64,000 bases of DNA from Gymnothorax reevesii (Eukaryota; Chordata; Actinopteri; Anguilliformes; Muraenidae), in contig CM056583.1 of NCBI GenBank assembly GCA_029721435.1, positions 45,475,120-45,539,119 of the forward strand, in the 5' to 3' direction. Below the pieces are notes generated by a model. It was not told where the DNA came from. It saw only the letters and a program-made list of their open reading frames with translations, and made no database searches. Positions within the stretch are counted from its first letter, which is position 1; every line of letters starts with the position of its first letter. Below, piece after piece: positions 42,804 through 53,317 of this stretch. Position numbers and translations under genes: made by a program.

Positions 42804-43475
42804 AAGCCTCGCCAAAGTGAAAGGTGCACTATGTCTATCAATGCGTTTGCACTTTGCATGTGTTCAGTGTGATTACACTTTCGATTCGTGTAATCTACGA
42901 GCCGAATGTAGACGCAATGCATTGGCTTTTGAAGAAGGAAATGACGTCAACACCAAAGCTGCCTGCTGATTGGTCCAGCCAAAAATTTTCAGGCGAAGTG
43001 CCGCGAAGTAGCTTTCCTTTAACGCCCTGATGGGAGCGATCGTCAAAGCCACCTAGCGGACACAGGGCGTTAATCATTAACGTTAAAGAGAGACCGAATA
43101 AAGACTGTTGTCTATCTTCAACGGAAGAAAGCAGACAAATAAAAAGACTAAGAAAAGTCGATAGCTATCAATTTGCATTTTCAGAAGGTAGAACGCAAAC
43201 ATGGCCAAGTTTGTACGTCTCATAATTGCTGGAATACTCGAACAGTTCAAACTTTTTATGAATTTGGGACACGGTGTATTTTAGGATCTCCGTCCGACAG
43301 TCGCTAAATTTTCCATAAATGCACTAAGTCCCGCGCCAATGTCGACTCACGTTATTGAGCGGAGCTTGATTGAAATTCTCAGTACTCATCTAGAAGAAGA
43401 GGGGCCCTCTGATCAAAACATTCACGTTAAATATCTAAAAGATTCAGAAGATTTTAAGAAATAAAAAACAATAAT
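42804..43475. other. Mixed stretch without recognised gene
   Basis: An 11-bp inverted pair TTAACGCCCTG / CAGGGCGTTAA lies at 43018-43073. Small frames (42824-43030 plus; 42895-43077 minus) show no domain. Confidence 0.4.
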
Positions 43476-43600
43476 CACTGTCGGACACGGAGTTATATTA
43501 AAACCCTGTCCGACTTTCGGACACGTAGCTTATATCGAAACCATCCGACTGTCGGACACGGAATTATATGAAAACCCTGTCCGACTTTCGGACACGTAGA
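43476..43600 (+). repeat. 36-bp minisatellite with TCCGA..TCGGA palindromes
   Basis: About 3.5 units alternate CTGTCGGACACGGA(G/A)TTATA and CTTTCGGACACGTAGCTTAT. The higher-order period is about 72 bp. Each junction forms GTCCGACTTTCGGAC-type hairpins. Confidence 0.78.
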
Positions 43601-44689
43601 CACTGCGAATAACGCAAATGCACTGCGAGGAAAAAAAAATCCGAACGGTTTTTCTTGAAGCCAAATTGCTAAAAGATTTTTCGAAACCTTGTCTCGTGGA
43701 TTATCATGATCCTTGACCATTTACCATGACATGTTTTAGCCAAATATTAGTGAATGAACACCACTCTTAAAATGTCTCTATATTGGCCTATAGTCTGGTT
43801 TTTTTTTTACAGGAACAGTGACTTGGTTATCAAGAATGGATGTAGCTAAAAGATTCTGAATGATAATATTGATTTTTTGCCATTTATATATTAGTGTTTT
43901 TTGAATTATGTAAATCCCGTGGCGCTTACTACCGCTGGGGGGCTTTGGGTTCACCAGCTTAGTATTAGGCCTACATAGTGGTTTCGGACAGTACAGTAAC
44001 CAGAAAGCACTCCCTAGAGAGAAGTGGATAACGGTGCCAGTTCTAAGACTTGTTTGTTGCTGGCATCAGAATTAGTTATTATCTGAGATGTTTAACATTT
44101 GACACCCTAAACATTTGATTTAAATTAAGGATTCCAATAAATTGCGCACAAAACATTGAACTCACAAAATTCAATTTGGAATCAGTTAATGGAAATCTTT
44201 AAAGTTGAACATTTTAAATAAACATTTGACAATTCCACTAATTCTGATTCCAACAGCACAAAATTTTCAGCTCACCCCGAGCCCAATTCGGCATTTTTGT
44301 CTGGCCTCTCTATTGCCCTTAAAGGGTGTGTCCCTTTTTAATTTTGGGATGCCAAAAATGGCCACATTGATAAAAACGTTAAGGAAAAAAATAAAGAAAT
44401 GAAGGGTTTAGAGGGATTTCTTTTGCCAGTCTTTTGAATAAATTCCATGCTAAACGCTCAAGAGGTTTTAAATGAGCTTTTATGGTCCACAGGGTCCCCA
44501 TTATTAGAGGCTGAACTTGAATGGACCCAAAATTATATGTACAATCCAATGTATAATGGAGATACCTGTTACAACGCAACCGTTTGAGGTTCGACCTTGT
44601 TCATGCTGCATGCACTTTGTTCGCTTTGAAAGCTTTTCAAAGTTTTATAAAGTCCATCAGTGACTAATAATGATGTCCATATCATCATG
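43601..44689. other. AT-rich stretch without recognised gene
   Basis: No domain-bearing frame and no recognised mobile element. Frames at 44205-44402 (plus) and 43493-43720 (minus) lack coding features. Confidence 0.4.
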
Positions 44690-44826
44690 GCTGTCTGCAG
44701 TTACTTGGAAGGATGGGCCCAAGTGAAAGTCCATAGAAGAACAATGGCAAGTTTTCCACTCTACTTAGAACCAGCAAAAAGCCTCCAATCTTTTGGAACA
44801 AAAGCGCAACAGGATAGTGTCCCTCA
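44690..44826 (-). repeat. Inverted copy of the repeat at 45962-46104
   Basis: The reverse complement shares AAGTAACTGCAGACAGCCAT, GATTGGAGGCTTTTTGCTGG and TAAGTAGAGTGGAAAACTTG with 45962-46104. The two copies are inverted with about 1.1 kb between them. Confidence 0.75.
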
Positions 44827-44959
44827 TCGTTAGGAAAAGCATAGTCATACCTAATATTCGTTAGGTATAGTTTTATCACTTTGCAGCTCTGTATTGTACA
44901 TTTCTCAGTTATTAGAAACTTTTAATTTCGTTATTTTGCAAGAATATTTGCCTCATGTA

Positions 44960-45000
44960 ATTGCTTTAAATGTGCCTTAGACCTTTGCACAGTACTGTAC
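44960..45000 (+). mobile_element. Tc1-like terminal fragment (CAGTACTGTA end)
   Basis: TGCCTTAGACCTTTGCACAG and TACTGTA matches the right end at about 46300-46325 (CCAAGGCTTTTGTACAGTAC and TGTA) in the same orientation. These are typical Tc1 outer ends, left behind without a transposase. Confidence 0.45.
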
Positions 45001-45599
45001 AAAAACACAAAAGTTATCATAACCTGAAAAACAAGGAAATATTTTCAAAGAATGGTCATAAAAGTTATAAAATTTGTAACCAAATGGTTGCAGGCTTATT
45101 TTTCAGGTTGAAATCAAGACAGAATCTATTTCTTGTTGCTGCATTGATTACTCTACAGAGGTAAACATGTGCAGTGGAAAACAATATATTCTTACATTTC
45201 TACATTCTTATCATGTTGATTCCAAAATTTCTAAACAGGAAAGTGTGAGGCCCTCCACATAATTCCATCATGTCATGAAGGTCTTCAACAAACAAGACTA
45301 ATAGTGTGATGGCTGGTGTTTCGAGACGCCAAATGCAGTGGCCAGAACGAAAGGAAGTACAGGAATGTAAGAGAGACAAACACAGACAAAACAGGAGAGA
45401 GACACTTGCGCTTCCAAAGGACACAAATCTAGTCCGAGTGAAATAAGGAAGCAGCGCAAGCTAGACAGTACAAAACAAAGGAAAAATCTCGGAAACTGAG
45501 ATAAAAGGACAAAGCATCAGACGGTGCTCAAGAAGAGGAAAGGGAAGAGAGAGATTCCCTCTACAAACTAACACTTTCCTTTTTTGCAACTAATTCCTC

Positions 45600-45810
45600 A
45601 ACACTTCTCAAGCTAGAGATTTGGACGATAGTGCAATGGTAACACTGACACTCTAGCAAAGGCGGCGAGGCGGAACTTGTGTTTAAATAGAGTCTGGGTG
45701 CCGCCCACAGTTGATGCCAGCTGGCCAAAGAATCCGATTGTGGGCAAAACGAAATTCTCCTGGACGAGAGAATCAAAGAAAGCTCGCCAGCCTCCAAAAA
45801 CCATGATAAT
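45600..45810 (-). mobile_element. LTR-like fragment related to 54445-54650
   Basis: Read on minus it shares ATCATGGTTT, GATTCTTTGGCCAGCTGG (against AATTCTTTACCCAGCTGG) and GCTAGAGTGTCAGTGTTACC (against GCTAGAGTGTCTGTGTTTAG), plus GCACTAT, in the same order as the left part of the Gypsy derivative at 54445. Similarity is moderate. Confidence 0.4.
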
Positions 45811-45961
45811 AGTCCTGATGTACTCTTAAGTAGCAACTTTTTGTTCCAAGATTTAAAAAATAAATCCATTATATTCTCCTATGAATCCAAATATTCATAT
45901 TGCAGCATTTTTGTCTGTTATTTTTGTATTTCGAATCAAACTCTCAGAATCACCCTGGGTC

Positions 45962-46325
45962 ACTGTCCTGTTGTGCTATGGTTTATGAGATGATTGGCTT
46001 TTTGCTTGTTCCAAGTAGAGAGGAAAACTTGTCACAGTTCTTCTGCAGACTTACTGTCTCACTTGCATCTATCCCTCCAAGTAACTGCAGACAGCCATGA
46101 TGATGTTGGCACCCGGGCCCCATCAGGGCTGTATTATCTGTATGGGCTGTTTTTCATGAAACAAAAACATTTTTTTATAAAACCTTTCTTTTAAATTGGC
46201 ATTTGGAATTTTTAATTTACTTTTTATCTTCAGCAACTCTAATGAGGAAAACAAAAAGCAAATATCAAAAGCAGATTTAAATTTTAAAAAGTGCAGAGTG
46301 CCCAAGGCTTTTGTACAGTACTGTA
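45962..46325 (+). mobile_element. Unclassified repeat ending in a Tc1-like CAGTACTGTA terminus
   Basis: 45962-46104 is the inverted partner of 44690-44826. The sequence continues through AGGGCTGTATTATCTGTATG to a Tc1-like outer end at 46300-46325. Probably a fragment of a decayed Tc1 family, but no transposase block is readable. Confidence 0.4.
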
Positions 46326-47097
46326 TATATTATTCATTTATTTATATTTTGGTTTTCCTTTCGTCGTGCCTCTCCAGCCCATCCCTGGGCTGCCATGGGA
46401 TTACTTCACACATATCGAGAAAATTTTACTATCGATGTCAGGAGTCAATAAGCTTCTAACATAATAGGATGTACTGACAAAGCATGCCATTAAATCATTT
46501 AGAAGTAGTCAGTTTGCTACTGCGCAGACTTTGTTAGTCATTGAAGTGAACACTGTTGTGCTACTGTTTTGTCAGACTCTTGCTTCCAGACAAGGTGTCT
46601 GGAAGAGAAAGCCTGTTGTCTCACTGTTGAACCCGGAAGGCACCAGTCACAACAGCCAAACAAATAAAATATTAATGGGGTGCAACTTGAGGCTGAAATG
46701 AACCACAAGACACTGCTTGCCTAATATTTACCAATAAAGTATTTTGTCATTGTTTTTCTCTCCTTATACTTTCTTATATGAAAAATTGTTTGGCATCCCA
46801 AAACCATGTGCAGAATTTAAGTCTTGCATTTTACAGTATGTCCTATTCTCAATTAAGGCAATGATCTTGCCATGTTATCACAATTTTGAAAATTATTCTT
46901 CTTATTACGGTTTTCCTATGCTTAATTGGGAAATAAGCTGCTATTCTACAGTTTTTGGCTGCAGGAAGATTTACATTGGGGTGGCTCAAGCAGAACGTAC
47001 CTCAGGACATTTATGGACTCCGAGAGGTGCGACACATCAGACAAAAGGACAAAGAAACAAATTAACAAAATGTAACAACACTAGAGTAATATAAATT
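46326..47097. other. AT-rich stretch without recognised gene
   Basis: The 116-codon frame 46744-47094 is rich in Tyr, Phe, Ser and Cys with no domain, and its end runs into the Tc1 boundary. Considered a chance frame. Confidence 0.4.
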
Positions 47098-47512
47098 CAA
47101 CCCCAATTCTGAAATAGTTGGGACAAAGTGTAAATTGTGAATAAAATCAAAATGCAATGACTTTCAGATCACGAGCCAATATGTCATTTACAATCGAACA
47201 TAGATAACATTTCAAATGTTGAAACTGAGACATTTTACATTTTTATCCACAAAATGAGCTCGTTTCCAATTTTTCTGGCTGTAATAGGTCTCAAAAAAGT
47301 TGGGACACAAACAAAAAAAAGAAGGGCTGAAAAAGCAATGAATAAGAGAATCAACTGAAAGAACATTTAGCAAGTAATTAAGTTAAATGGCATCAGGCAA
47401 GTAACATGATTGGCTATAAAGGGGATGTCTTAGAGAGGCTGAGTCTCTCAGAAGTAAACATGGCCTGAGGCTCTCCAACCCATGAAGGTTTGCGAAAAAA
47501 AATTGTGGAATA

Positions 47513-49072
47513 TAGCGCCCTCCATAATTATTGGCACCCCTGGTTAAGATGTGTTAAAAGCCTTAAAATAAATTTAATTTTTATTGCAGAAGCATACTCT
47601 CACACTGAAAATTGTAGAAAAATGTAACCTTCAACTCAAGTGAATTTTAAGGGAAAAAAAATCCCTGTCTAAGAAATAATTATTTTTCTTAAAATTACCT
47701 GTTCCACAATTATTGCCACCCCTAACAATTCCTAGGAATTAAATGTAATTGAAGTATTTCTGTCATTTCTACAGTAATTTGCAAAGTTGATCAGAGTATC
47801 TATGAACATTTAATTAGTAAATCATCACTTCTGGTTTCCCTGGGGTATAAATATGACGTGACACAGAGGCCATTTCTCTTATCCACTCTTCAACATGAGA
47901 AAGACAAAGGAACACACTATTCAAGTCATCAGATGTGTGTTGACATTGACAAGTCAGGCAATGGCGACAAGAAAATAGCCACTCACCTGTACCTGCCCAT
48001 ATCTACTGTCAGAGGAAGCATTAAGAAATTTAAAACAACTGGAATAGTGGTAAACAAGCCTGGACAAGGACACGAGGTTATTTTGCCACTACGCACAGTG
48101 AGGAGGATGGTAAGAGAAATAAAAAGTTCTCCAAAGCTCACTGTTAAAGAATTGCAACAAATGGTAGCATCTTGGGGTCACAAAGTCTCCAAAACAGCCA
48201 TCAGGCGCTATCTATATCCCAACAAGCTGTTTTGGAGGAATGCACGGAAAAAACCTTTTTTCACTCACACTCATAAACGCAAACGTCTGGAGTTCGCTAA
48301 GCGGTACTGGGACTTCAACTGAGACTGTGTGCTTTGGTCAGATTACACCAAGATAGAGCTTTTTGGCAACAAACACTCTACGTGGGTCTGGCGGAACACA
48401 AAAGATGAGTATGCAGAAAAGCACCTCATGCCCTCTGTGAAGTATGGGGGAGGATCGGTGATGCAGTGGGCCTGTTTCTCTTCCAGAGGGCCTGGGAACC
48501 TTGTTAGGGTGAATGGCATCATGAACGCTTTGAAATACCTGAACATTTTGAATCAAAATCTGGTGGCCGCTGCCCGAAAGCTGAAGATGGGTCATCACTG
48601 GGTCTTTCAGGAAGATAATGACCCTAAACATGTCGCCAAATCTACACAGAAATGGTTCACCTGACAGAATCAAGCTCCTCCCATGGCCATCTCAGGCCCC
48701 AGACCTCAACTCCATTGAAAACCTGTGGAGTGAGCTGAAGAGGAGAGGGCAGAGGAGAGGACCCAGGTCTCTGGATGATTTGGAGAGATTGTGCAAAGAA
48801 GAATGGTTGAAGATACCTCTTTCTGTATTCTCTTATCTTGTGAAACATTATAGGAGAAGATTAGATGCTGTTTTGTTGGCAAAAAGGGGTTTGTACAAAG
48901 TATTAACAACAGGGGAGCTAATAATTGTGGCATACATGATTTGATGTGAAAGAATTATTTCTCAATGTGGGATTTTTTTCCTACTGACTAAATGCACTTG
49001 AATTAAAGGTTGGATTTTCCTCTTTTTTTCATTGTGGTCCTATATTATTTGGAAAAAAACCGGAGGGCGCTG
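47513..49072 (+). mobile_element. Tc1-like transposon (AGCGCCCTCCATAATTATTG ends), nested
   Basis: The element is 1560 bp with TA at 47511-47512 and 49073-49074. The left end TAGCGCCCTCCATAATTATT and GGCACCCC is inverted at the right as CCGGAGGGCGCTG. The body carries one transposase with few lesions. It is younger than its host copy 6. Confidence 0.93.
47895..48941 (+). pseudogene. Tc1-type DD34E transposase, three lesions
   Basis: The frame starts MRKTKEH at 47895. A frameshift before DIDKSGNGDKKIATHLYLPI interrupts the N-terminal HTH. The HTH and GQGH hinge are followed by KLTVKELQQMVASWGHKVSK. A TGA replaces Trp before DCVLWSDYTKIELFG (first catalytic Asp kept, 48345 region). QEDNDPKHVAKSTQKWFT then a frameshift, then WPSQAPDLNSIENLWSELKR and the C-terminus. 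Catalytic residues Asp, Asp and Glu are all present. About 345 codons. This is the least damaged transposase in the window together with 35507-36522. Confidence 0.92.
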
Positions 49073-49074
49073 TA

Positions 49075-50045
49075 CTTTAAAAACAATGTTCCTCAAAAGG
49101 CTTTGAAGGTTTCATTATTGACTGTGCATAACACTGTCACATAACACATAACAAAATCATCAAAAGATTCAGAGAAACTGGAAAAATCTCTGTGCGTAAG
49201 GGATAAGGCCGAAGATCTTTACTTGATGCCCGTGATCTTCGGGCCCTCAGACGCCACTGATCACTCAACGGCATGATTCTGTCATTGACATTACTAAATG
49301 GGCCCAGGAATACTTCAAGAAACCACTGTCTGTAAATACAGTCCGCCGTGCAATCCACAGATGCCACCTGAAACTATCGTGCTAAAGGAAGCCATTGTTG
49401 AGCATGATCCAGAAGCACCGCCGTGTTCTGTGGGCACAAGGGTCATTTAAAATTCTCTGTAGCAAAGTGGCAAAGAGTCCTGTGGTCAGACTAGTCCAAA
49501 TTTGACATTCTTGTTGGATATCATGGGCGTTGGTTCCTCCGGGCTGAAGAGGAGAAAGACCACCCCTCCTGTTAGCAGTGTTCAGTTCAAAAGCCAGCAT
49601 CTCTGATGGCATGGGGATGCATTAATGCATGTGGTGTGGGACACTTGCACGTTTTAAAAAGCACCATGAATGCTGAAAGGTATAAAAAGGTTTTCGAGCA
49701 ACATATGCTCCCCTCCAGATGACATCTATTCCAGGGAAGGCCATGTGTATTTCAGCAGGACAACGCAAAACCACATCCTGCGGCTATTACAACAGCATGG
49801 CTTCGTAGTAGAAGAGTTTGTGTGCTGAACTGGCCTGCCTGCAGTCCTGATCTTTAACCGATTGAGAACATTTGGCGTATAATTAAACGAAAAGTCTGTC
49901 AAAGGCGACCCAAAACTCTCCAGCAGCTGTAAGCTTTTATTAAACAAGAGTGGGATCAAATTCCAATAGCTAAACTCAAGAAACTTGTCTCCTCGAAGCC
50001 CAGACACCTCCACTCTGTTAAAAAAAAAGGAGATGCTTCACCGTG
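49075..50045 (+). pseudogene. Tc1-type transposase remainder of copy 6
   Basis: After the nested element the frame pieces read IKRFRETGKISVRKG, stop, GRRSLLDARDLRALRRH and later HHEC-like [18 protein letters not shown] (49600s), FQQDNAKPHPAAITTAWLRS and LNWPACSPDL, stop, PIENIWRIIKRKV. Key acidic residues survive in part but stops at 49204, about 49260 and 49855 break it. Confidence 0.82.
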
Positions 50046-50270
50046 GTAAACAGGCCCCTGTCCCAACTTTTTTGAGACCTGTTGCAGCCATCAAATTTGA
50101 AATGAGCTCATTTTGTGGATAAAATTGTAAAAATTTCTCAGTTTCAACATTTTCTATGTTATCTCTGTTCTATTGTGAATAAAATACTGGCTGATGTGAT
50201 TTGAAAGTCATTGTGTTTTAATTTTATTCATAATTTACGCTTTGTCCCAACTATTTTGCAAAAAGGGTTG

Positions 50271-50578
50271 TATGTAGTGATCAGCCTTTTTAGGCTGTCA
50301 CCCACGATTTAGCCACATACAGATGGGAATATATAGAGCTTAACATTACCTATGATGTATGATTCAGCACACAGTTAAGTATCATCTTCGTAAACATGGA
50401 TTGCGAAATCTTTGGCATGGATAGAAAATCCCTGCGCACTGATGACAAATCCAAGAGCACGGTTTATAAATCCTGTGCACAGATTTGTTAGCCGAGAGTA
50501 TGGCTTTCATATGGCTCTCTACATTTCTCACTAGGGAGGCATTGTGTATTTACATCCATTTCAGCTGAACATTGCAGG
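50271..50578. other. Short non-coding stretch
   Basis: Nothing recognised. It contains two similar words AAATCCCTGCGCACTGAT and AAATCCTGTGCACAGATT within 60 bp (50425-50490). Confidence 0.4.
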
Positions 50579-50680
50579 AATTGAAGCACTGATTACTACA
50601 AAACCCCACAAGTCAAGTCAAGTCAAGTCAAGTCAAGTCAAGTGTGACTTATGGGGGTTTTAATAATAGGTGCTTCAATT
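50579..50680. repeat. Hairpin with (CAAGT)7 microsatellite core
   Basis: Arms AATTGAAGCACTGATTACTA (50579-) and the inverse of AATTGAAGCACCTATTATTA (ending 50680) flank CAAAACCCCA / TGGGGGTTTT, and between them sit seven CAAGT units at 50609-50643. Probably a MITE whose loop has become a microsatellite. Confidence 0.7.
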
Positions 50681-51062
50681 ATTGCATTTTTTATTTGTGG
50701 CCCCTTCAAGGTACCAAAAGTATTTTTTAGTATACTTTCCTTTGAATTTTAGTTGTTTTTTGGCTGATACATTATTATACTGTAAACTGACAGAAAAAGA
50801 GGTGAATATACTCTGTATGCCTGCATGTACCCTTCACTACACCACTGCCTACAACTGGGGGAGGAGGGAGGGAGGTCATATATAAAAATAGTCGTAATTT
50901 CAATATTACGCTGAATACACAGGGTATTTTTTGACAAAACCCTTAAATTAAACATGAGTGACTAATTCATTCAAGTGGTTCACAATACCAAAATGATTTT
51001 TAAAATCTTAAGCAAGGTCAAATAGAAGAATTGTTTACCCTTATTTCACGGCACACCAAATT

Positions 51063-51587
51063 TTGATCGCTCCTTTCCACATCAAACACATTTTTTTTCC
51101 CAGAGGGGCGGGTGCAAGCATACATGCATCCATCCATGTGCACATTCCAAAATTCCAAAAACAGAGAAATAAGTCTTTATCAAAACAGATGGGATTACAG
51201 CTAAATATTGGCAATGCACAGGGTACATTTGGTTCCGTTGTGGGCTACGCAGTGCACAGAGGATGGTGCATTGAAAACATCGTGCCACCAATGAAAACGA
51301 TGCACATGATATTTCGCCTGTATAATTGGCTTACTTTCATTGAAAAAAAAACTGAAAGGCATGGTACACATTGCCAGTCCAGACTCCTCCATCTGCTACT
51401 AATGCTCAAACATGTTTTGAATATAATTGATTGTCACTGCATAACTACCAGCCTCCAGACTCCAGATCTACCAGAACAGGACATCATCACTGCGGTCAAG
51501 ACTGCCTCCATTTCGAAAAACATGGTCAAGCTAATCCACACATATATCGGTATGATGGTAAGACTGCCAGAACTGATTTCAAAATAA
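51063..51587 (+). CDS. Unidentified 174-codon open frame
   Basis: This is the longest frame not explained by zbtb7c or transposons. It includes LNIGNAQGTFGSVVGYAVHR and many Lys, His and Ile residues. No domain or homolog is recognised and the flanks show no splice or promoter cues. In 64 kb of AT-rich DNA one such frame is expected by chance, so coding status is doubtful. Confidence 0.15.
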   Translation: MIAPFHIKHIFFPRGAGASIHASIHVHIPKFQKQRNKSLSKQMGLQLNIGNAQGTFGSVVGYAVHRGWCIENIVPPMKTMHMIFRLYNWLTFIEKKTERHGTHCQSRLLHLLLMLKHVLNIIDCHCITTSLQTPDLPEQDIITAVKTASISKNMVKLIHTYIGMMVRLPELISK

Positions 51588-51929
51588 AAGCAACCTTCTA
51601 GTGAACATGATTACACATGCATTCAGTCAACCCATCAATAATAAATGAATGAATTCAATATACAAATAAATTGATGAAAAAAACATTCATAAATACATTA
51701 AACAAAATAGATCAAGTAATATGAAAATGAATTAAAAATTCAAACATAAGTTAGAAAAGTAATCATTACCATCAGCAAACAGTATTTTATGGAAAAAAAA
51801 ACTAAGTTTGGAAAATCAAGGCTTTTGTCAGATCAATTTTTGTGAATATCTAGTCAAACTTAATGATAGAGAGTACATTTTTTAAGGCTGGTCTGACTTT
51901 TAAGCACCACAAATCAAAAAATGCTATTG

Positions 51930-52036
51930 AGAAACTTTTCACGGCAAATTTCACTTCAGTATGATAGAACATCACCGCAGACTGTAACTCATGCAACATC
52001 GATTAAGTTGGGTGTTGATTTTAAAAATGTAATGCC
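51930..52036 (+). repeat. 164-bp satellite array, first part
   Basis: CAAATTTCACTTCAGTATGA and TAGAACATCACCGCAGACTG matches the unit of the array 53318-54444. It is cut at ATGCC (52032-52036) by the solo LTR. Confidence 0.75.
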
Positions 52037-53317
52037 TGTTGTGATTCTGCCTGCCTGTCTCTGCCCTGCCTTACTATGTCCCTGTTCTGCCTTGCCATGT
52101 TCCTGACCTGTTTGCCATGTTTTTATCTGGATCTTTGCGATGTCTGACTGTGCCTTAGATTATGTGTTGTGATTTGGTAATTTAGAGTTCATGTGTTGTT
52201 TTAGTTTTGTTTTTCCACGTTTTACTTTTTACCACAGTTATACTCCAGTCCATGTTTTCGTTTATACCATGCATTGCACTTTGTCCCCCCCTGTCTGGTC
52301 TCTTGTCTTGTCCTTGCTCACAGCCCCGGTATTGTGTGCCACTCTTCGGGTGATTTAATGGTATCTGGATTTCAACCTTCCTTCCAATCTCATTTACCTC
52401 CTTCACTTTGCTTTTCTATTTTAGTAACCCATACTAACAGTTTATTATTTTGCTAGAGTTACTAATCCAACTAACATTGTATATAATACTAACTTACTAA
52501 CGAGCACTAGGGATTGTATAGTTGCACTTACTAATTGATTTACAAGCTCTCAGCACTTGCCCTGTTCTAGTTTCCGCCTCTTGTCTCTCCCTAATCTTCT
52601 CTGCTGTGTTTCTGTCGATTCTCCACAACTGCCCGCGCTGTCCTCTCTCCCATTATCTATGCATGTTAGAACTCCTTGACCGGAGCCGTACGTTTGTCTA
52701 TAGGATTGTCTCGTGATCCCTGTCCATGTTTTGGCTTTTGCCTATTTTATGTGATCAGGTTCTCCCTCTTGTTCCCGCCTTTGTAATTATTCTCATTTCC
52801 AGCACCTGTGTTCTGTGTAGCATGTGATTCCCCTGGAGTGTATATTAGGAGTCTTTTCACAGCACTTTCTTGTCAGATCGTTTCTCTCAGTTTGCTTGTG
52901 TCACGTTTCTTCCGCCTAGTACTCTCAGTGATTCTTCTCTGACTGGATCGTCCCTGTTTTCGATTTTTGGCTTGTGATTTTGGATTATTGTAGCATCTGT
53001 GTTTTTTGACCCTTTTCTGCCCGACTACGAGTTCTATGATTGCTGCCCTGGTTTCGGTTTGGATTATGCCCACTGGATTTTGGCTTTGCTTCTCTATATA
53101 CCTGTGCCTGTGTACCAAACCCATTTTTGCCCGACTACGAGTACTGTGATTGCTGCCCTGGTTTTCGTCTCTGTTTCTGCCCGACTGGATTGTGATTTTT
53201 GGATACTGGACTTTGTACTTTTGCCTTCTGCCCTGCGGGGTTTCCCCCCTTGATCAGTAACATCAGATCAACTGCATTGCTTGGTTCTCGTGACTGGTTC
53301 CTGAACGTACCATCACA
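52037..53317 (+). mobile_element. Solo LTR of a Gypsy-type retrotransposon with 5-bp target duplication
   Basis: ATGCC lies at 52032-52036 and 53318-53322. The 1281-bp insert starts TGTTGTGATTCTGCC and ends CGTACCATCACA (TG..CA). It is pyrimidine-rich with many CTGCC and TGTT words, a TATA-like GTGTATATTAGGAG near 52840 and an internal repeated TTCTGCCCGACTACGAGT (about 53020 and 53129). No coding region. Features fit teleost Ty3/Gypsy LTRs; the internal part was lost by LTR-LTR recombination. Confidence 0.85.

Larger units (their letters stand above)
47098..50270 (+). mobile_element. Tc1-like transposon, CAACCCC-end family, copy 6, host of a nested Tc1
   Basis: It starts CAACCCCAATTCTGAAATAG (left flank TT rather than TA) and ends AAAAAGGGTTG before TA at 50271-50272. 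The transposase gene is cut by another Tc1 at 47513-49072 (target TA in GTGGAATA|CTTTAAAAACAA). Transposase text resumes at 49075 and runs to about 50045 with many breaks, including a TAA in the HTH/linker region and changed catalytic blocks. Confidence 0.92.
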
